Shown: positions 39,190 through 51,766, counted from the first letter of the stretch. The stretch: DNA of 64,000 nt from Hyalella azteca (GCF_000764305.2 NW_025942240.1:1-64000), one strand, 5' to 3'. Translations and numbers: made by a program. The notes: generated from the sequence alone by a model not told the origin.

Positions 39190-40491
39190 AGCGACTTGCA
39201 CCGAGGGCGGGCCACTGCATAGTCAGAGTATTGGATGGCGTTTAAATTGGAAAAGTTCCCTTAGTTCAGCTGAACGAAATTTTCTCCCTGGGGAGGTGAG
39301 CGCCGCTGTTGCGTTGGACTCAATACAGAGGCAAAGGGCGCGCTCTCCAGGGCAAAATAAAATATTTGTAAACTAGATGATTATTTTAAATGAAATTTTA
39401 TATCTTTTTCTTTGAATTACTAAATGCGATTAGAGATTTATAATAGTAAATCAATTGATTGGTTTTCGCATGATATTGTTCACGGTATTGCAGCGATCCT
39501 GCTAACTACATCAAAATAAAGCTTTCCTGATTAACATGAAATGACAATACCAGAAAGCACAACAGACAAGACGCAAAACTGACAGTGAAGCGCCAACGTT
39601 CCAAATACAGACGAAAAATCTAAAAAAAACCCAACTCAAATATTTAAATTTTTAATGTTCAAGCGGATTCTGAGAAACATAAATCCAACTAAAAAGCACA
39701 GTTTGCAGGTGAGTTTGCGATTAATGACGGTCGATAAAAACGGTTGTCATGGTTAATGCTGAGTTCAATATTAGTAATGCGCCAACATCAAAGTTATCAA
39801 GTGATAAACTCACATGAACGTATTCTATCAGGAAACTTGCTTAACGAGACCAAAGACAGCTTGGTTAACGAGACAGCTTTCCACGCTAGATCCTTCATTT
39901 TAGTTTCGTTTCAGGACCTTTGTTGCAATGTCCGATCACTCCACACTCACAGTAATCATAATTATAATTATCTCTATATGGAGACGTGGTATGTCTTTGA
40001 TGCATGAACGTGTGTTTAAGCATTATTCGCTTCAATTCATTTGCTTTATTACAAAGACTTAGCGAAGGGGTCCCTGTCACGTACTCGCTAAAGGCATTCC
40101 CCCTCAGCTAGTCAATTATAGCATCCGTTAATCTCTTAGATCATTTCAGGTGAAGTATACAAGATTGAAATTTCCAGGTCAGAAAATTCACAAGCAAAAT
40201 TTCAATTTTGCAAACCGACAATTATTGAAAAATCGAAATATTTAAATTATACGAACGAAAAATTCCGACATGTCACTAAACACGATAATGAGCAATCATT
40301 GTTCCATGTCAGTGGGGATTCATGATGCGTGAGGAACATAAGAAATAAAACATTGAATATTTTTTCAGCAGTATAAATGAGTTGCCTGCAGTCGTGAATG
40401 TGTTGCCTGCAGTCGGGAATGTGTTGCCTGCAGTCGGGAACGTGTTGCCTGCAGTCGGGAATGTGTTGCCTGCAGTCGGGAATGTGTTGCA
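39190..40491 (+). mobile_element. 1.3-kb dispersed repeat R, copy R1
   Basis: Direct repeat of 50466-51766. It starts AGCGACTTGCACCGAGGGCG and ends in a 21-bp minisatellite (GTTGCCTGCAGTCGGGAAT, ~5 units, 40381-40491). The two copies differ by many substitutions and small indels, so they are old relative to the exon duplication beside them. No TIR, transposase or poly-A is seen. A terminal minisatellite in a non-autonomous element recalls Helitron-like/HINE-type elements, but the class is not established. Its right end abuts a coding exon at 40492. Confidence 0.8.
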
Positions 40492-40580
40492 GTTACGCTC
40501 ACCACGTCCGTGCCGGCCGCGCCCTGCTCTGAGCCTGCCGTCAGCAGCGCCGGCGCAGCGCCGCGTCCTGCGCCGCGTCT
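40492..40580 (-). pseudogene. kug: Fat-like cadherin, 5' part of a cytoplasmic exon, truncated
   Basis: This copy keeps a real acceptor (CATCCTTGTTCTTGCAG) followed by AGACGCGGCG, phase 0, which matches the transmembrane exon ending at 49118. It reads RRGAGRGAAPALLTAGSEQG and then AAGTDVVSVT. At 40491 the coding sequence stops abruptly at the minisatellite end of repeat R1. The rest of the exon (QLYDARGD onward, with the donor) is found only at 52264-52122. The 89 exonic bases are identical to 52265-52353. The copy is therefore broken at its 3' end but holds the authentic intron-exon boundary. Confidence 0.75.
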
Positions 40581-42465
40581 CTGCAAGAACAAGGATGTGG
40601 AGGTAGTGAGATGCGAAGGCTGGTAAAAAAGCAAATAAATATGACGGAAAATTATTAGCAATATTTTTAATTATTCGGAAGATGAATGAACTTTTGTAAA
40701 AACACATAAAAAAACTCACTTTCTATTCATTCTAACTCGATGCGCCGATCAAATCAACCAGAAAAAATTTCAACAATTTACGGGACAGAGCCATCGCTGT
40801 AATTTTAAGTCGGTTTACTTCATTTCCGAATATTTCTTTATGATCCGCCATGCGCACTTTCCGTGCACAGCCCGATATGACAGGTGTATTTAGGCTGACG
40901 AAAAGAATTTCTGGCAGTAATAAATAAAAATTTGATCTCTAAAAAAATTTATTGCATAGAAATATTACGATTAATTCCGCACAAACCAACGACAGAAAAG
41001 TTTTTTTCGCGGCTGCCTGATTTTTTAGACGTTCTATTGATCAAATTATTTATGTATTACATTGAATCAACGCATGCCAAATCGAGAAGAGTTTATGGAA
41101 GAATTGTACTTATTGACCGTTAATGAAGCTCGGGGCCAGTCTTCATTGTCGAGGACTCTAGGTGATCAGCATTTACTGTCAATGTACTGTTAGCCATTAC
41201 TATCCATGCATTACTATCTATACCATCATTTAATTTTTAGTACCCATAAAGTAAAACATCAAAATACCCGACGTCGAACCAGAATTTGGACTAATTAATT
41301 AAATTTCACCGCGAATAAAACTTTCGATATATCGGAACTAAGTAAGAGAATTTTTCAATTCTTCAGAGCTTCGCGTAATTTCTGGCTTTCGATGAAATGA
41401 AACAAATGTGAATAGTTAATCATGGTTGCCATATACTTTTAAATCTTGGTTGCCAATGTAATTTTGAACTTGTCACTGGAAAACAAACGCTTGGTTTTCA
41501 TTTTTTTTCACTGAATAAAAAGTAGTACTTCAAATTCACGAGGTTATTTTCTTTGGAAGTTGAGGAAAACACATTTCACTTCACTAATGAAACGAAAATT
41601 TTCGAAGCGACTGCTGTCTTTTACGCATATATAGGGCAACGCTGGTTAATATTAGGCCTTGTGTAAAGTTTACTAACGAGCACTCAAAAATAAATTGTCC
41701 CGAAGCATTTAGTCCCTCCTACTTTGCTGATTTATTTATAATAGATTTTTATTGTTAACTTTCAAAAGTAACTACAGGAATTGAAATTCAAATCAAATGA
41801 TCGAGAGTAAAGTACGACTTTACTCAACAGGATTTTAGGTTTTTCCACAGGCATGCATTGAAAGTCAAGAGATTTGTTTGGAGAAAAAGGTCAATATTAA
41901 TCTTATTTTGAATTATCCAATAGATTCGGAACTATGAACATCGAGAGCAGTTCAAACAATGGAAAGTATCGTTCATTATATATAAATATTCTCTTTACAC
42001 AAATTTTAACCCTTAAGATTAACGACTCTGAGTATAGTATAATGAAGGCGGCCGTTTTTGATGAAACATCAACAAGAATTCCCCAACGCCACTGCATTGT
42101 CTTCATTTTTCGAATTTAGTTTTATCCAGAATTTAAATATAATTATCTCTCGCAGCGTTCTTCCTTTAAAAGACATACTCTCTTTACAGTACATAATTTG
42201 AGGAGATATTTCATGCCACTAAGTTTTAATGTCAGGACGGATTCATGCTGTTTGTTTGGATTAAGCTTCTATAAGCAGCTGAAAGTGCTCTCAAATTAAG
42301 CTAAATAATAGAGCTGACAATTTTGAAGGTTATCCGGGGCATAATTTAGATTAAGATTAGATTAAAACGCTAGTCCATCTGTTGGAGTTAGAAATTATGT
42401 AAATTCTCCAGCACACGTTATGAGGGATCTGCCCCCAGGTTCTCAGTTGTTTATCTGTGGTAAAT

Positions 42466-42719
42466 GGGCAGGGTGGCCCAGTGGTTAAAGTTCAGAGTAC
42501 CAAAATTGGTGCAGAGAGGCGCGGGTTCGATCCCAGCTCTGTGCGCCAGTCTCTGGTCAGAATCGGCAAGGAGGCCGGGCGGTTAAGTACAGCAGAATTG
42601 TAGCAGTGAGTTGCGAGTTCGAGACCGCAAAATGCTGTAAATGTTTTGCGATGTTAAGAATCGGCGACAGGCCTACGGCCTAATAAACGCTGAAACCGCT
42701 ATTATTTATTATTATTATC
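42466..42719 (+). repeat. tRNA-derived SINE with two tRNA-like units
   Basis: The first unit has an A box TGGCCCAGTGG (42474-42484) and a B box GGTTCGATCCC (42524-42534) at tRNA-like spacing. A second tRNA-like unit follows with GGCCGGGCGGTTAAG and a B-box-like GAGTTCGAGACCGC. The tail is CGGCGACAGGCCTACGGCCT, then TAATAAACGC and an ATT-rich 3' end. Pol III boxes plus a tail are typical of SINEs. A truncated copy lies at 33779-33880. The first unit does not fold convincingly enough for me to call a functional tRNA. Confidence 0.85.
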
Positions 42720-44494
42720 TCCTTTTGGATAATGACAGTTCAATTGATCCTTAAGTGCGTACAGTATATTTCACAAACCGTGGTCACGATTCAGACTCCT
42801 TGCCAGTGTGGGTTCTCGGACAGTAATTGCCGTTAGTAAAACCTATTCTCCGGATGTAGGCTTCGGATATCTCTAGATTAAAATCACATGAAAATGAAGA
42901 CGTAAATAAATGAATAAAATCGGTAAGAAAATTAATAAAGTACGAATGCTTACCGCTACAACGTGGTTTAAAATTAAAAATAAGTATGCATGTTTAAGTA
43001 TGCAAAAAAGTATCACGAAAAATTGTCTTGAATGTTGTAATGAGCAAGCACAAGTAAAATTCATACAAATCTAATCAATGAAAATATCAGTATGAATGTC
43101 AGTACTTTAATAACGGAACATTAGAAGAACAATTTGATCACTCGACTCACATGAAAAATGGCCTGGGACGATTCATCAATATTTTCAGTTTATATCTTTA
43201 GGATAAATTTTATGTATAGTTGTAGCGAAACATAAGTTCCGCTTTCATCGACCAATTCTCTAAGTTCAAAATCGTTCTTCCATCGAGACCACGAATTATA
43301 TTATTGTCATCCTCAACGGCTCTTTCATTCGACTCATTTTCAGCATTTAAATTGTCCACTAATTCTCAACTGAAGATTTTTTTCGGATGAATCCGCACGA
43401 GTTAGCCTTCAATTGTCCCTGTATGACTATGGGAGTTATTGTCAAAATTAACGCGAAAACATTTCCCTGGGTTATTTAGCTCAGCGGAATTCGGTTGCTG
43501 TGATCATTGTATGTTGCTATTTTGCACCCACTATGAATATGTGAGTGCTTATATATTTTTAAAATGTTCGTAAAGCCTTGAAGTCTGTGTTACATAAACA
43601 TCATTTGCTCCGCTATAACTTTTTATATTATTTTGCTTCGATGGTAAATTTTCTACTAATTTCATTTAGGTTTCGAAAAAGTCCAAGTTTGCATGCACCT
43701 GTTGCTCTAAAAATCCTAACTACCCTCTATATAAGATTTTACCAGGAATGCTGAAGAAATTCTCATTAATTACAAATTATGGACCAATATCTCACATTAA
43801 ACCAGAATGCGTCAATGAAGCAATGGGAACATTTTTACGCATGATTCAGAACAGGATTAATAAATAATACATGTATTAAGTCTTCCGAGACAACAAATAT
43901 TACTTAATAAATATGCAGATATGTTGCATTCAACATACAATCGGCAGCCATAACATCACAGAACGCGGTAGAAAAACACATGAAGCGTTCGCTGGTATCA
44001 AATAACACAGCTATCGCTCGCGATCGCCATACAGAAGATAGCCCTATACGACGCTGGGCCAGGTCGCGTGTAATGTCGTTTGGGAGTCTCTTCACTCGCT
44101 CGCATAAGGCAAGTCGTCTGGGCGACGGATCGACAAAGTTGAGATAAACTGCAAGTACCGTAGAAGAGTTAACTTCTAAATGCTGATCGCCAAAGAAGAT
44201 GGTCGACAATACGCAGTTATTCTCGCCTTAAAAAGTGAGCTCTTAAACGTAAAGTGCTTACTTTGATCATCAGCATTCTTTTTAAAGTGTAAAAAATAAC
44301 TTGCCCGTGAGAGGATTGCAGAATGAAATTTAACGTTAACATAATTCGCGAAAATTTGGCTCAGTTTCTGTTAAAAGTGATATAACCTAAGCTATTATAT
44401 AATAAAATGGTATCACAATAACATTTTTGGATGAGATGACGTCAAACACAGGCAGTAATTAGGTATCGTTATGACTCCTCATCAATTCATAATT

Positions 44495-44582
44495 TTATTG
44501 TATGAAGATCTTATTAAGATTAATTATTGCACATGCGATTATTGTATGAGGATCTTGTTAAGAGTAATTATTGCACATCCGG
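44495..44582. repeat. 44-bp tandem duplication
   Basis: Two copies of TTATTGTATGAAGATCTTAT with AAGATTAATTATTGCACAT. They differ at a few positions. Intronic. Confidence 0.8.
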
Positions 44583-45940
44583 GGATTTTTGTTCACTGCC
44601 ATCTCCAATTCTTTGACAGAAAATGCATTTATATATATAACCCGATGCAATGAGGAGACACAATAAAGTGAATTCTTCTAAATTTTACACGAAGAAATCA
44701 AATTGACGTTGAGTTACTTATTATAGAGCACAAGTTAATGGCGTGAGAATGGTTCGCGTAAAAAATGGGAAAAATAAAAAAGTTTTTCTAGCTAAGCAAT
44801 AGAGTACTAATGAGGTTTTCTCTCAGTTAGCTTGTAGCTGCCTCAAGCACAAAATGTAAATTCCCACACTCCATTAGCCAAAGGTGCATGTTTTTTATGC
44901 AATGCTCTCGAGGGACAGGGTGAAAACTCTGCAATTTGCAGCGAGAAGCAAGGGAGCTCAGTGGCATGGTGAGCAGTTAAATGGCTTCACCGGTAGCGAC
45001 TCTTGCCACAACATCGACCGATCTTACTGGGAGCAAGATCGGGCTTGGAAATGAATCAACTGACATACATAAACATTAACGTAGATTATGAGGGGACCCG
45101 TGACATTAATCAAAGTTTATTCTGCCGAGTGTTGAATTTATATACTGAGAGCATTATTCTCGCCGAAAAAAGCAAAATAACAAGGAAAATTCGAGTCGTT
45201 AACCAGCTACCTTAAATAATTTTCTTTACTAGTTATGCTGGAATAAATATTATGATGTTTGAAGATATTATTAAATTAAAAATTCTGCGATTAGAGAATC
45301 CCACACACTTTATAATCAACATTTCAGATCCCAATAAGTTAAAGAATTTTGCTTTACTGCAACTTGCTCAACAACGTTGCATTAGGTATAAATGCCTTAA
45401 GGCTCATGTTCCAAGTTGGTCGCCTGCACCTCCCAGTTTAGACGCTCGACCTGAGGTTCTGTACCGAATTGTATTAAACTCGTCGCATGGAATATAAATG
45501 CAGCTTCGCTTTGCGCATTTAACCAAAGCTCTCAAACGTCGTGCTAAGCCAACAAGCCAAGCCACGAAGGCGTTTCTAGGGACAGGTCGCTTGACAATTA
45601 ATTTGCATAGGCTAATTGTGCACAATAAAGTGTGTGAGCGTATAGCCTTCAGAAGTACTTCGGGTTCTGCCGGAATACGACTCGTGCCACCAACTAATTA
45701 CGCTGCTACAAATACAAGTATTCATTGTTTCAGGCTTTAGCCAACTTTAAAAAATAACAATCATTAACGAAACAAGTAATTTGAATCTGCTTTCTAAAAT
45801 TCAAGACCGATATTATCTTCATTTCTGAGAAAGATCTTGTTGTGATTAGGGAAAAAGTACCTTACTGGAAATTTAGATAGTTCAAAACAATTATTTGGTG
45901 AACGAGTGGCTTGATCCGGAGTCGAAACAGTTCATTTGTC

Positions 45941-46055
45941 GACATTATTTCCCGTCGCGAGTGAACAAACTGCACGGATCATTGATTAATACGGAATTTG
46001 TGGACATTATTTCCCGTCGCGAGTGAACAAACTACACGGATCATTGATTAATACG
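45941..46055. repeat. 62-bp tandem duplication
   Basis: Two nearly identical copies start at 45941 and 46003, each with GACATTATTTCCCGTCGCGA and GGATCATTGATTAATACGG. The difference TGCACGG/TACACGG marks a recent but not perfect copy. Confidence 0.85.
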
Positions 46056-46512
46056 GCGAGCGTCCATTAGACGGGCAAACAATTCTCTGTACACGCGGCA
46101 GACGCGACGCCCGTAGCTCGGTCTTGTGTATCGCGGACCTCGAGGTATTGTGAGGCTGCTGGCGTGCACTGAACTGCTTTTTCTCTCGCGTGAACAAAGG
46201 AATCTCGTGAAAAAGCAAACGTGACGCAAACTACGACCTGTAAATTCCCCTAGACGATACCGCTAGTTGTGTTGTTCGGCTTTATTTGCTCAAAATCCTG
46301 AAGCCAACAATGAATGAATTATTTGTTCAAATGCATGTATTGCAGATTATGTTGTGCGCAATAATTTTATAAATAGCCTTAGTTCTAACTTAATTTACTG
46401 AAATTGTTAAACTACAGACGGGAAGTACAATAAGAAATGAGTATACGTAAGACGGAACCGCTAATTATGAACGTATAAAGTAATCCAAGCAAACTTGTGT
46501 GCGCCCACATAT

Positions 46513-46585
46513 ACAAGTCAGGCACGATATACAAGTCAGGCACGATATACAAGTCAGGCACGATATACAAGCCAGGCACGAGCTG
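46513..46585. repeat. 18-bp minisatellite, 4 copies
   Basis: Four units of ACAAGTCAGGCACGATAT; the last has GCC and AGCT changes. The unit is a multiple of three, so both strands show short repetitive open frames. Confidence 0.9.
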
Positions 46586-47125
46586 CAGGAACACAAACAA
46601 CATAGCTCCACATTAGGGCTGCAGGCGCACACAAATAAATTGTGTCTCTGTACTGCGAGGAGGGAACCTCCATGGCGTTGCGCTCTGTGGGCAGATTTGT
46701 TGCGTCTTAATTTATCTCAATAGTTTTTCTGTTATTATCAGAATATTGCTTGTTTAAGCCCAGGAAAGTTATCAAATGAATGGAGATATATTGATATTAG
46801 ACATCTTGATAGTTAAGGATCGGAATTGCAATGCATCTGATGGCATTTTAATAAAGATCTGTAATATGCTGATCGAAGACTCTAGCCTGAAACTGTTGTG
46901 GATGATGAAATTATAGATAGCAAACGGAATCCTGAAATCACAGCGACTCCGATATAGCCGGATTAGTCGATATGGACGTAGCAGCTCATTAGACCACAAG
47001 GAATAGCTACGTATAGGTAGTGCAAAGCCGTTGTAGCACGTGGAGGATACGAGAGTTGGAGGAAAGTGCACAGAACATCACATGTCTTGCCTGCCAACTC
47101 AAGAGAAATTGCAGCCATGTTGTAG

Positions 47126-47440
47126 GTCTCTTATGGAGAGCCTATAGAGAGCCTCGTGCCGTCATACCACTTGCAGCTGGTCACTTATGGAAGGCCTCGC
47201 GCTGCCATACCACTTGCGGCTGACCTCTTATGGAGAGGCTTGCGCTGCCATACCACTTGCAGCTGACCTCTTTTGAAGTGCCACGTGCCGTCATACCACT
47301 TACATCTGGCCTCCTATGAAGAGCCTCGCGCAGGCACACCACATGCATCTGGTCTCTTACGGAGAGCCTCGCGCCTCCATATCACTTGCAGCTGACCTCT
47401 TATGGAGTGCCTCTTGCAGTCATGCCACTTGCATCTCTTC
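47126..47440. repeat. 43-bp minisatellite, ~7 copies
   Basis: Diverged units of the form CTCTTATGGAGAGCCTCGCG then CTGCCATACCACTTGCAGCTGAC. The unit length of 43 shifts frame each copy. Intronic, non-coding. Confidence 0.9.
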
Positions 47441-49117
47441 CTTGCCTCAGCCTACCCAGAGAATTGTGCTGAAGCATGCAATAAATTGTACGCAATGCCT
47501 GCGATCAATACGCTAGTGAAGTGAAGAAGGCAGCGTGCAACTTTGAAGTTCCCAGAGGGCTCAATGTTAAAGATTTACCAAAGTGCTCAGCGCTCGCTAT
47601 CGTTCTCCCTTTCTTTATGCAGTTCGCGCCAGATTTTTGCGAGTGCATCCTTGCAATGTTTCTGTGCAATGAGAGTTTAAATGACGACGATTGTGTGCCG
47701 CTTGGCGGTTCTTCGACCACCGTTAGTGAAGACAAACTGCTTGTGAGATGCAACTGTAAATGGCAGAGAGTCCGCATTGAATCGTTCCTCTATCGCGTGA
47801 CCAACAAACAGTTTTTCCCCAGACTTGATCTTTTACGACGCTACTGCACGCATTACACACGGACCTGATTAAATAATTCTACTGTGGCCATACAACTCTT
47901 ATGATAGTAGTCTTCCCGCCTATTTTGGCTCCAACAAAGATTCGCTGACAATGGACGATGTTCCATCAGATTTAATTCCAGGTTTAGATTAAATCGTTAT
48001 GTTAAGACGAGCCATTGAAAGAATGTATGAACTAATGATATTTTCAGGAACTTCACACCAGCATACAAATTTGTGCTGTCAATACTTTTTTTTCGATGTA
48101 ACAAAAATACATGAAAAAGGACGCAACCGGATCAATTTAAAATTTTGTTGCGTCTAAATAATATTTAGCATGGAGACTAGTCGCATCAGTATTGATACTT
48201 CATAACGTAACAGACAACTGCCTCTATGTTTTGATGTACCAACTCCCGTCGTTGATGCTCAGTTGTTTTTTAATGAAAAATTTTCATTTTAATTTATTTC
48301 ATATTTAATATTAACTGATTAACCCATTTCTTTCGAGTGATGACTTTAATTGATTGCATAAACTACCCAATCCTTGGAAGCACTGTTAGTAGAAATTAAC
48401 GAACATCATAAAATATAATAAAATGTCAAATAGATATAAAATAGCAACTGATGATGAATTATATAATTATAATCAGATACACCGGAATAAAATTCATTAT
48501 TGCTTCGATTTTTTTTATAAAATATTTTCATGCGGTTTCGCAAGAGTGAATATGTAAGCAACATGTATAAAGTATATGTGACGCTGCATATAGGAGATCG
48601 CTCGTGAGAGGCTGGTCTGAAGAGAATTTGTTACAAGGGGTCTTAAAAAGTGAGGATAAAATGGTTTGGAAAAAATTCGTTAGATTTTTTGCAAGGACTT
48701 TGGTCTTGCCTACAATTTTGATCATTTTAAAATCGTAAGTAGCAGGAAGCAGTTGGCTCAACATTTATTTCGCAAATCAAAAAGCCAGTGTTCAGTGTTT
48801 TCTTGCATGTTTCATGTCACGCCGCACAATGTGAAATTTCCAGATGGTTTCTCAGTTTTTTTAGAAAAAACTCAAGAATAATGAGTTTGGTGCAATGACG
48901 AATAAATTTTATTCTTATTGTAAGAAAAAATAACTTTGCTTGACACTAGAGTATCATCGTTACAGGGAATGGAGCCTTATGAATCTCTTTTTGAAGTTAG
49001 AATCAAGTGGGATAACGTTAATTTTAGTTAACAAAGAATTGAGAATTAAGACGAAAGCATTCCAATTAAAATTCTTATCGTAAATCTGTCTCATATATAA
49101 ATTAAATTGCAACTCAC

Positions 49118-49321
49118 GAGTCTAGTGTCGAAGTTATTGATCTTGGCGTCCATGGAGTATACGTTAGGTTTGCTGGAGCCGTTTGCTTTAGCGACGTGAT
49201 GCTGCGGGCCAGCGCAGTTGTTGCCATGACAGCCTGGACGCTTGCCCCGACAGTAGATGACCAGAAGTGAGAAGAAGCCCACCAGCAGCAGGGCGCAGAT
49301 CACCCCTACTACTGTCGCCAC
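49118..49321 (-). CDS. kug: Fat-like cadherin, transmembrane exon
   Basis: A 204-nt exon (68 codons), phase 0 at both ends. The acceptor is CCGCGTCAG|GTGGCG and the donor CTC|GTGAGT. The single membrane span VATVVGVICALLLVGFFSLL (then VIYC) is followed by the basic stop-transfer residues RGKRPGCHGN and then the juxtamembrane tail ending INNFDTRL. Its phase fits the EGF exon ending QLEE at 49791 and the exon starting RRGAG at 40580. It is the only membrane anchor seen in the locus. In the array as given, the complete upstream EGF exon lies beyond a repeat and a second, fused copy lacks this exon. Confidence 0.85.
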
Positions 49322-49790
49322 CTGACGCGGTACGGAATGAGAGATGATGAATATATAAATGAACTATAGCTTAAATTAACCAAAAACTTAAGAGCAAAGA
49401 AAACGTCAGCAAAATGGACAAATCTAATTAAAAAGTTTTAGAGACTAGCTTCCTCACAAGTTCAATTCGTCATCTTGGAAAATTTCTTATAGAAAATATT
49501 CAACTGAAATTACACTTCGAAAAAAACCTTATCGTTTTTATTTCTATATCATGATCAAGATTAGTTTTGAATTAGCGTATATCTTCAAAGAAATAATTTT
49601 TGATCCCACGTCAGGCAATAATTTCCCAATTAAACCATTCATTGAAATTATAATTTAGTCGGTATAAATTTAGGAATCACTTCCACTATTTTTTATGCGA
49701 TAGATAGCGATAGCACCAAACTTAAATTAAAGACAACTGTTATAAAATAAAGCATGATAAAATAAATTAAATTTCGGCCCAAATATTCAC

Positions 49791-50465
49791 CTCCTCGAGT
49801 TGCGGGACGAGCGGCAGAGTTTTGGTTTCAGAGCAAAACTGGCCAGTGGAGTCACGCCGGCAGATGCAGTTGAATCCTCCGTACGTGTTGATGCAGGTAC
49901 CGCCCTGCTGGCATGGGGCTTCATCACATTCGTTGATATCTTCATTGCAGTAAATCCCCTTGAATCCCCGGCAATGACAGATGGGCCCAGCATTGCTTTC
50001 CTCGCACATGCCCTCGTTGAGGCAAGGGTTGGGGCTGCAATAAAGAAGCTGGCAGCGCGAACCCGACACATGCGCGGGACATTGACACTTGTAGGAGTAT
50101 CCGTCCCGAATACAAATCCCGTTGTTGAGGCAAGGAGAAGAGGCGCACGGTTCTGTTGCGATCTCGCATTGTCTTCCCTTAAATCGTGACCTGCAATGAC
50201 ATTTGAAAACGCCGTCTTTTTCGGTGCACTCGCCGCCGTTTAAACACGGCAAGCTGCTGCACACTCCAGCATTTTCGAGTACCTCAGGACAAAAGGGCAC
50301 TGTGTTGTGCGACCGCACTAGAGCCGACGATACCGTGGACTTGACATCGTTTATGGGCAGCGCCTCTTTATTGAAATGCGGATTGTCGATACAGCCTACC
50401 AGATTCCTGCTCGTGTAGTCTTCGTAATGCCAAGGCATCACTTCAGCACCAAGAAATATTTGTGA
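49791..50465 (-). pseudogene. kug: Fat-like cadherin EGF exon, 3' part only
   Basis: Open from the junction with repeat R2 at 50465 to a good donor, GAG|GTGAAT, at 49790. It encodes the end of LamG (IFLGAEVMPWHYEDYTSRNL, then VGCIDNP) and four EGF-like modules. The fourth is calcium-binding type (DINEC) with all six cysteines, ending CRRDSTGQFC and LPLVPQLEE. The 602 bases 49864-50465 match 52361-52962 with only a two-base change (EIATEP here, EIDTEP there). It has no acceptor of its own because its 5' half is replaced by R2. It holds the only intact fourth EGF and the donor leading to the transmembrane exon. Confidence 0.8.
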
Positions 50466-51766
50466 AGCGACTTGCACCGAGGGCGGGCCACTGCATAGTC
50501 AGAGTATTGGATGGCGTTTAAATTGGAAAAGTTCCCTTAGTTCAGCTGAACGAAATTTTCTCCCAGGGGAGGTGAGCGTCGCTGTTGCGTTGGACTCAAT
50601 ATAGAGGCAAAGGGCGCGATCTCCAGGGCAAAATGAAATATTTGTAAACTAGATGATTATTTTAAAGGAAATTCTGCATCTTTTTCTTTGAATTACTAAA
50701 CGCGATTACGAATTTATAATAATAAATCAATTGATTGGTTTTCGCATGATATTGTCCATGATATTGCAGCGATAGTGCTAACTGCATCAAAATGAAGTTT
50801 TCCAGATTAACATGAAATAAAAATACTGGAAAGTACAATTGACAAAGCGCAAAACCGAGAGTGAAGCGCTAACGTTCCAAATACAGCAAGAAATCTAAAA
50901 AAACTCAACTAAAATATTTAAATAATTTAATGTCCAAGCAATTTCTCAGAAGCATTAAGCCAGCTGCACTTGATTTTGTGATTAATGATGGTCACTAAAA
51001 CGGTTATCAGGGTTAAGGCTGAGTTCAATAATTAATGCACCAATGTCACAGCTCTCAAGTGAAAATCTTCTTATTTGAACGTATTCTATCAGGAACTTTG
51101 TTAACGAGACCATAGCCAGCTTTTTGAGCTAGACCCTTCAATATGTATGTGGTTTCATCGTAGGACCTTTGTTTCAATGTCCGATCACTTCACACTCACG
51201 GCAATGGGAATTTTCTCTATGGAGACGTGGGCAGTATGTCTACCACGCACGAATGTGTGTTTAGGCATTATTCATTTTAATACATTCGCTTAAAAACATT
51301 TGCTTTAATAAATTCGCTTTAATGCAATTGCTTCAATACAAAGATTTAGCGAAGGGCATTCGACATACTCTCAAAAGGCAGTACACCTCAGGTAGTGAAT
51401 CTCTTTTATCATTTCAGATTAAACATACAAGAATTAAATTTCCAGGTCAGAGAACTTACAAACAAATATAATTTTTTAAACAGACAATTATTGAACATCG
51501 AAATATTTATATTATATGAACGAAAAATTCCGACATGTCGCTAAACACGATAACGAGTAATTATTGTCCTACGTCAGTCGAGATTCACGACGCGCGAGGA
51601 ATATAAGGAATAAAACCGATTGAATATTTTGCCTACGGTATAGAGGAATGTGATGCCTGCAGTCGGGAATGTGATGCCTGCAGTCGGGCAGTCGGGAATG
51701 TGTTGCCTGCAGTCGGGAATGTGTTGCCTGCAGTCGGGAATGTGTTGCCTGCAGTCGGGAACGTGT
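50466..51766 (+). mobile_element. 1.3-kb dispersed repeat R, copy R2
   Basis: Same element and orientation as R1 at 39190-40491, with scattered substitutions and indels. It starts AGCGACTTGCACCGAGGG, and its terminal minisatellite (GCCTGCAGTCGGGAATGTGT) is at 51651-51766 with one unit shortened by an internal deletion. Its left end abuts LamG coding sequence at 50465. Its right end abuts intronic sequence. R1 and R2 thus bracket the 9,974-bp block in direct orientation. Confidence 0.8.

Larger units (their letters stand above)
40587..49117. other. intron between transmembrane and cytoplasmic exons
   Basis: On the transcript strand this is a large phase-0 intron. It contains the SINE at 42466, small duplications at 44495 and 45941, and minisatellites at 46513 and 47126. 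The open frames at 43904-44209 (minus) and 47521-47868 (plus) have no recognised domain or splice context. Confidence 0.5.

Noticed and set aside
42466..42548. Functional tRNA gene
   Set aside because: A and B boxes are present but the cloverleaf pairing is not convincing. The block continues into a second tRNA-like unit and a repeat tail shared with 33779-33880, so it is a SINE.
43904..44209. 101-codon minus-strand open frame as another Fat-like exon
   Set aside because: No cadherin, EGF, LamG or tail similarity. It lies in the large intron between the transmembrane and cytoplasmic exons without good splice sites.
47521..47868. 115-codon plus-strand open frame
   Set aside because: Starts just after a minisatellite inside a Fat-like intron, with no recognised domain or splice support. 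A minus-strand frame of similar quality overlaps it.
49800..50189. 129-codon plus-strand open frame, with similar ones at 52108-52305 and 54836-55699
   Set aside because: Antisense shadows of the Fat-like cadherin exons, which explain the sequence with cysteine-patterned EGF and LamG domains.
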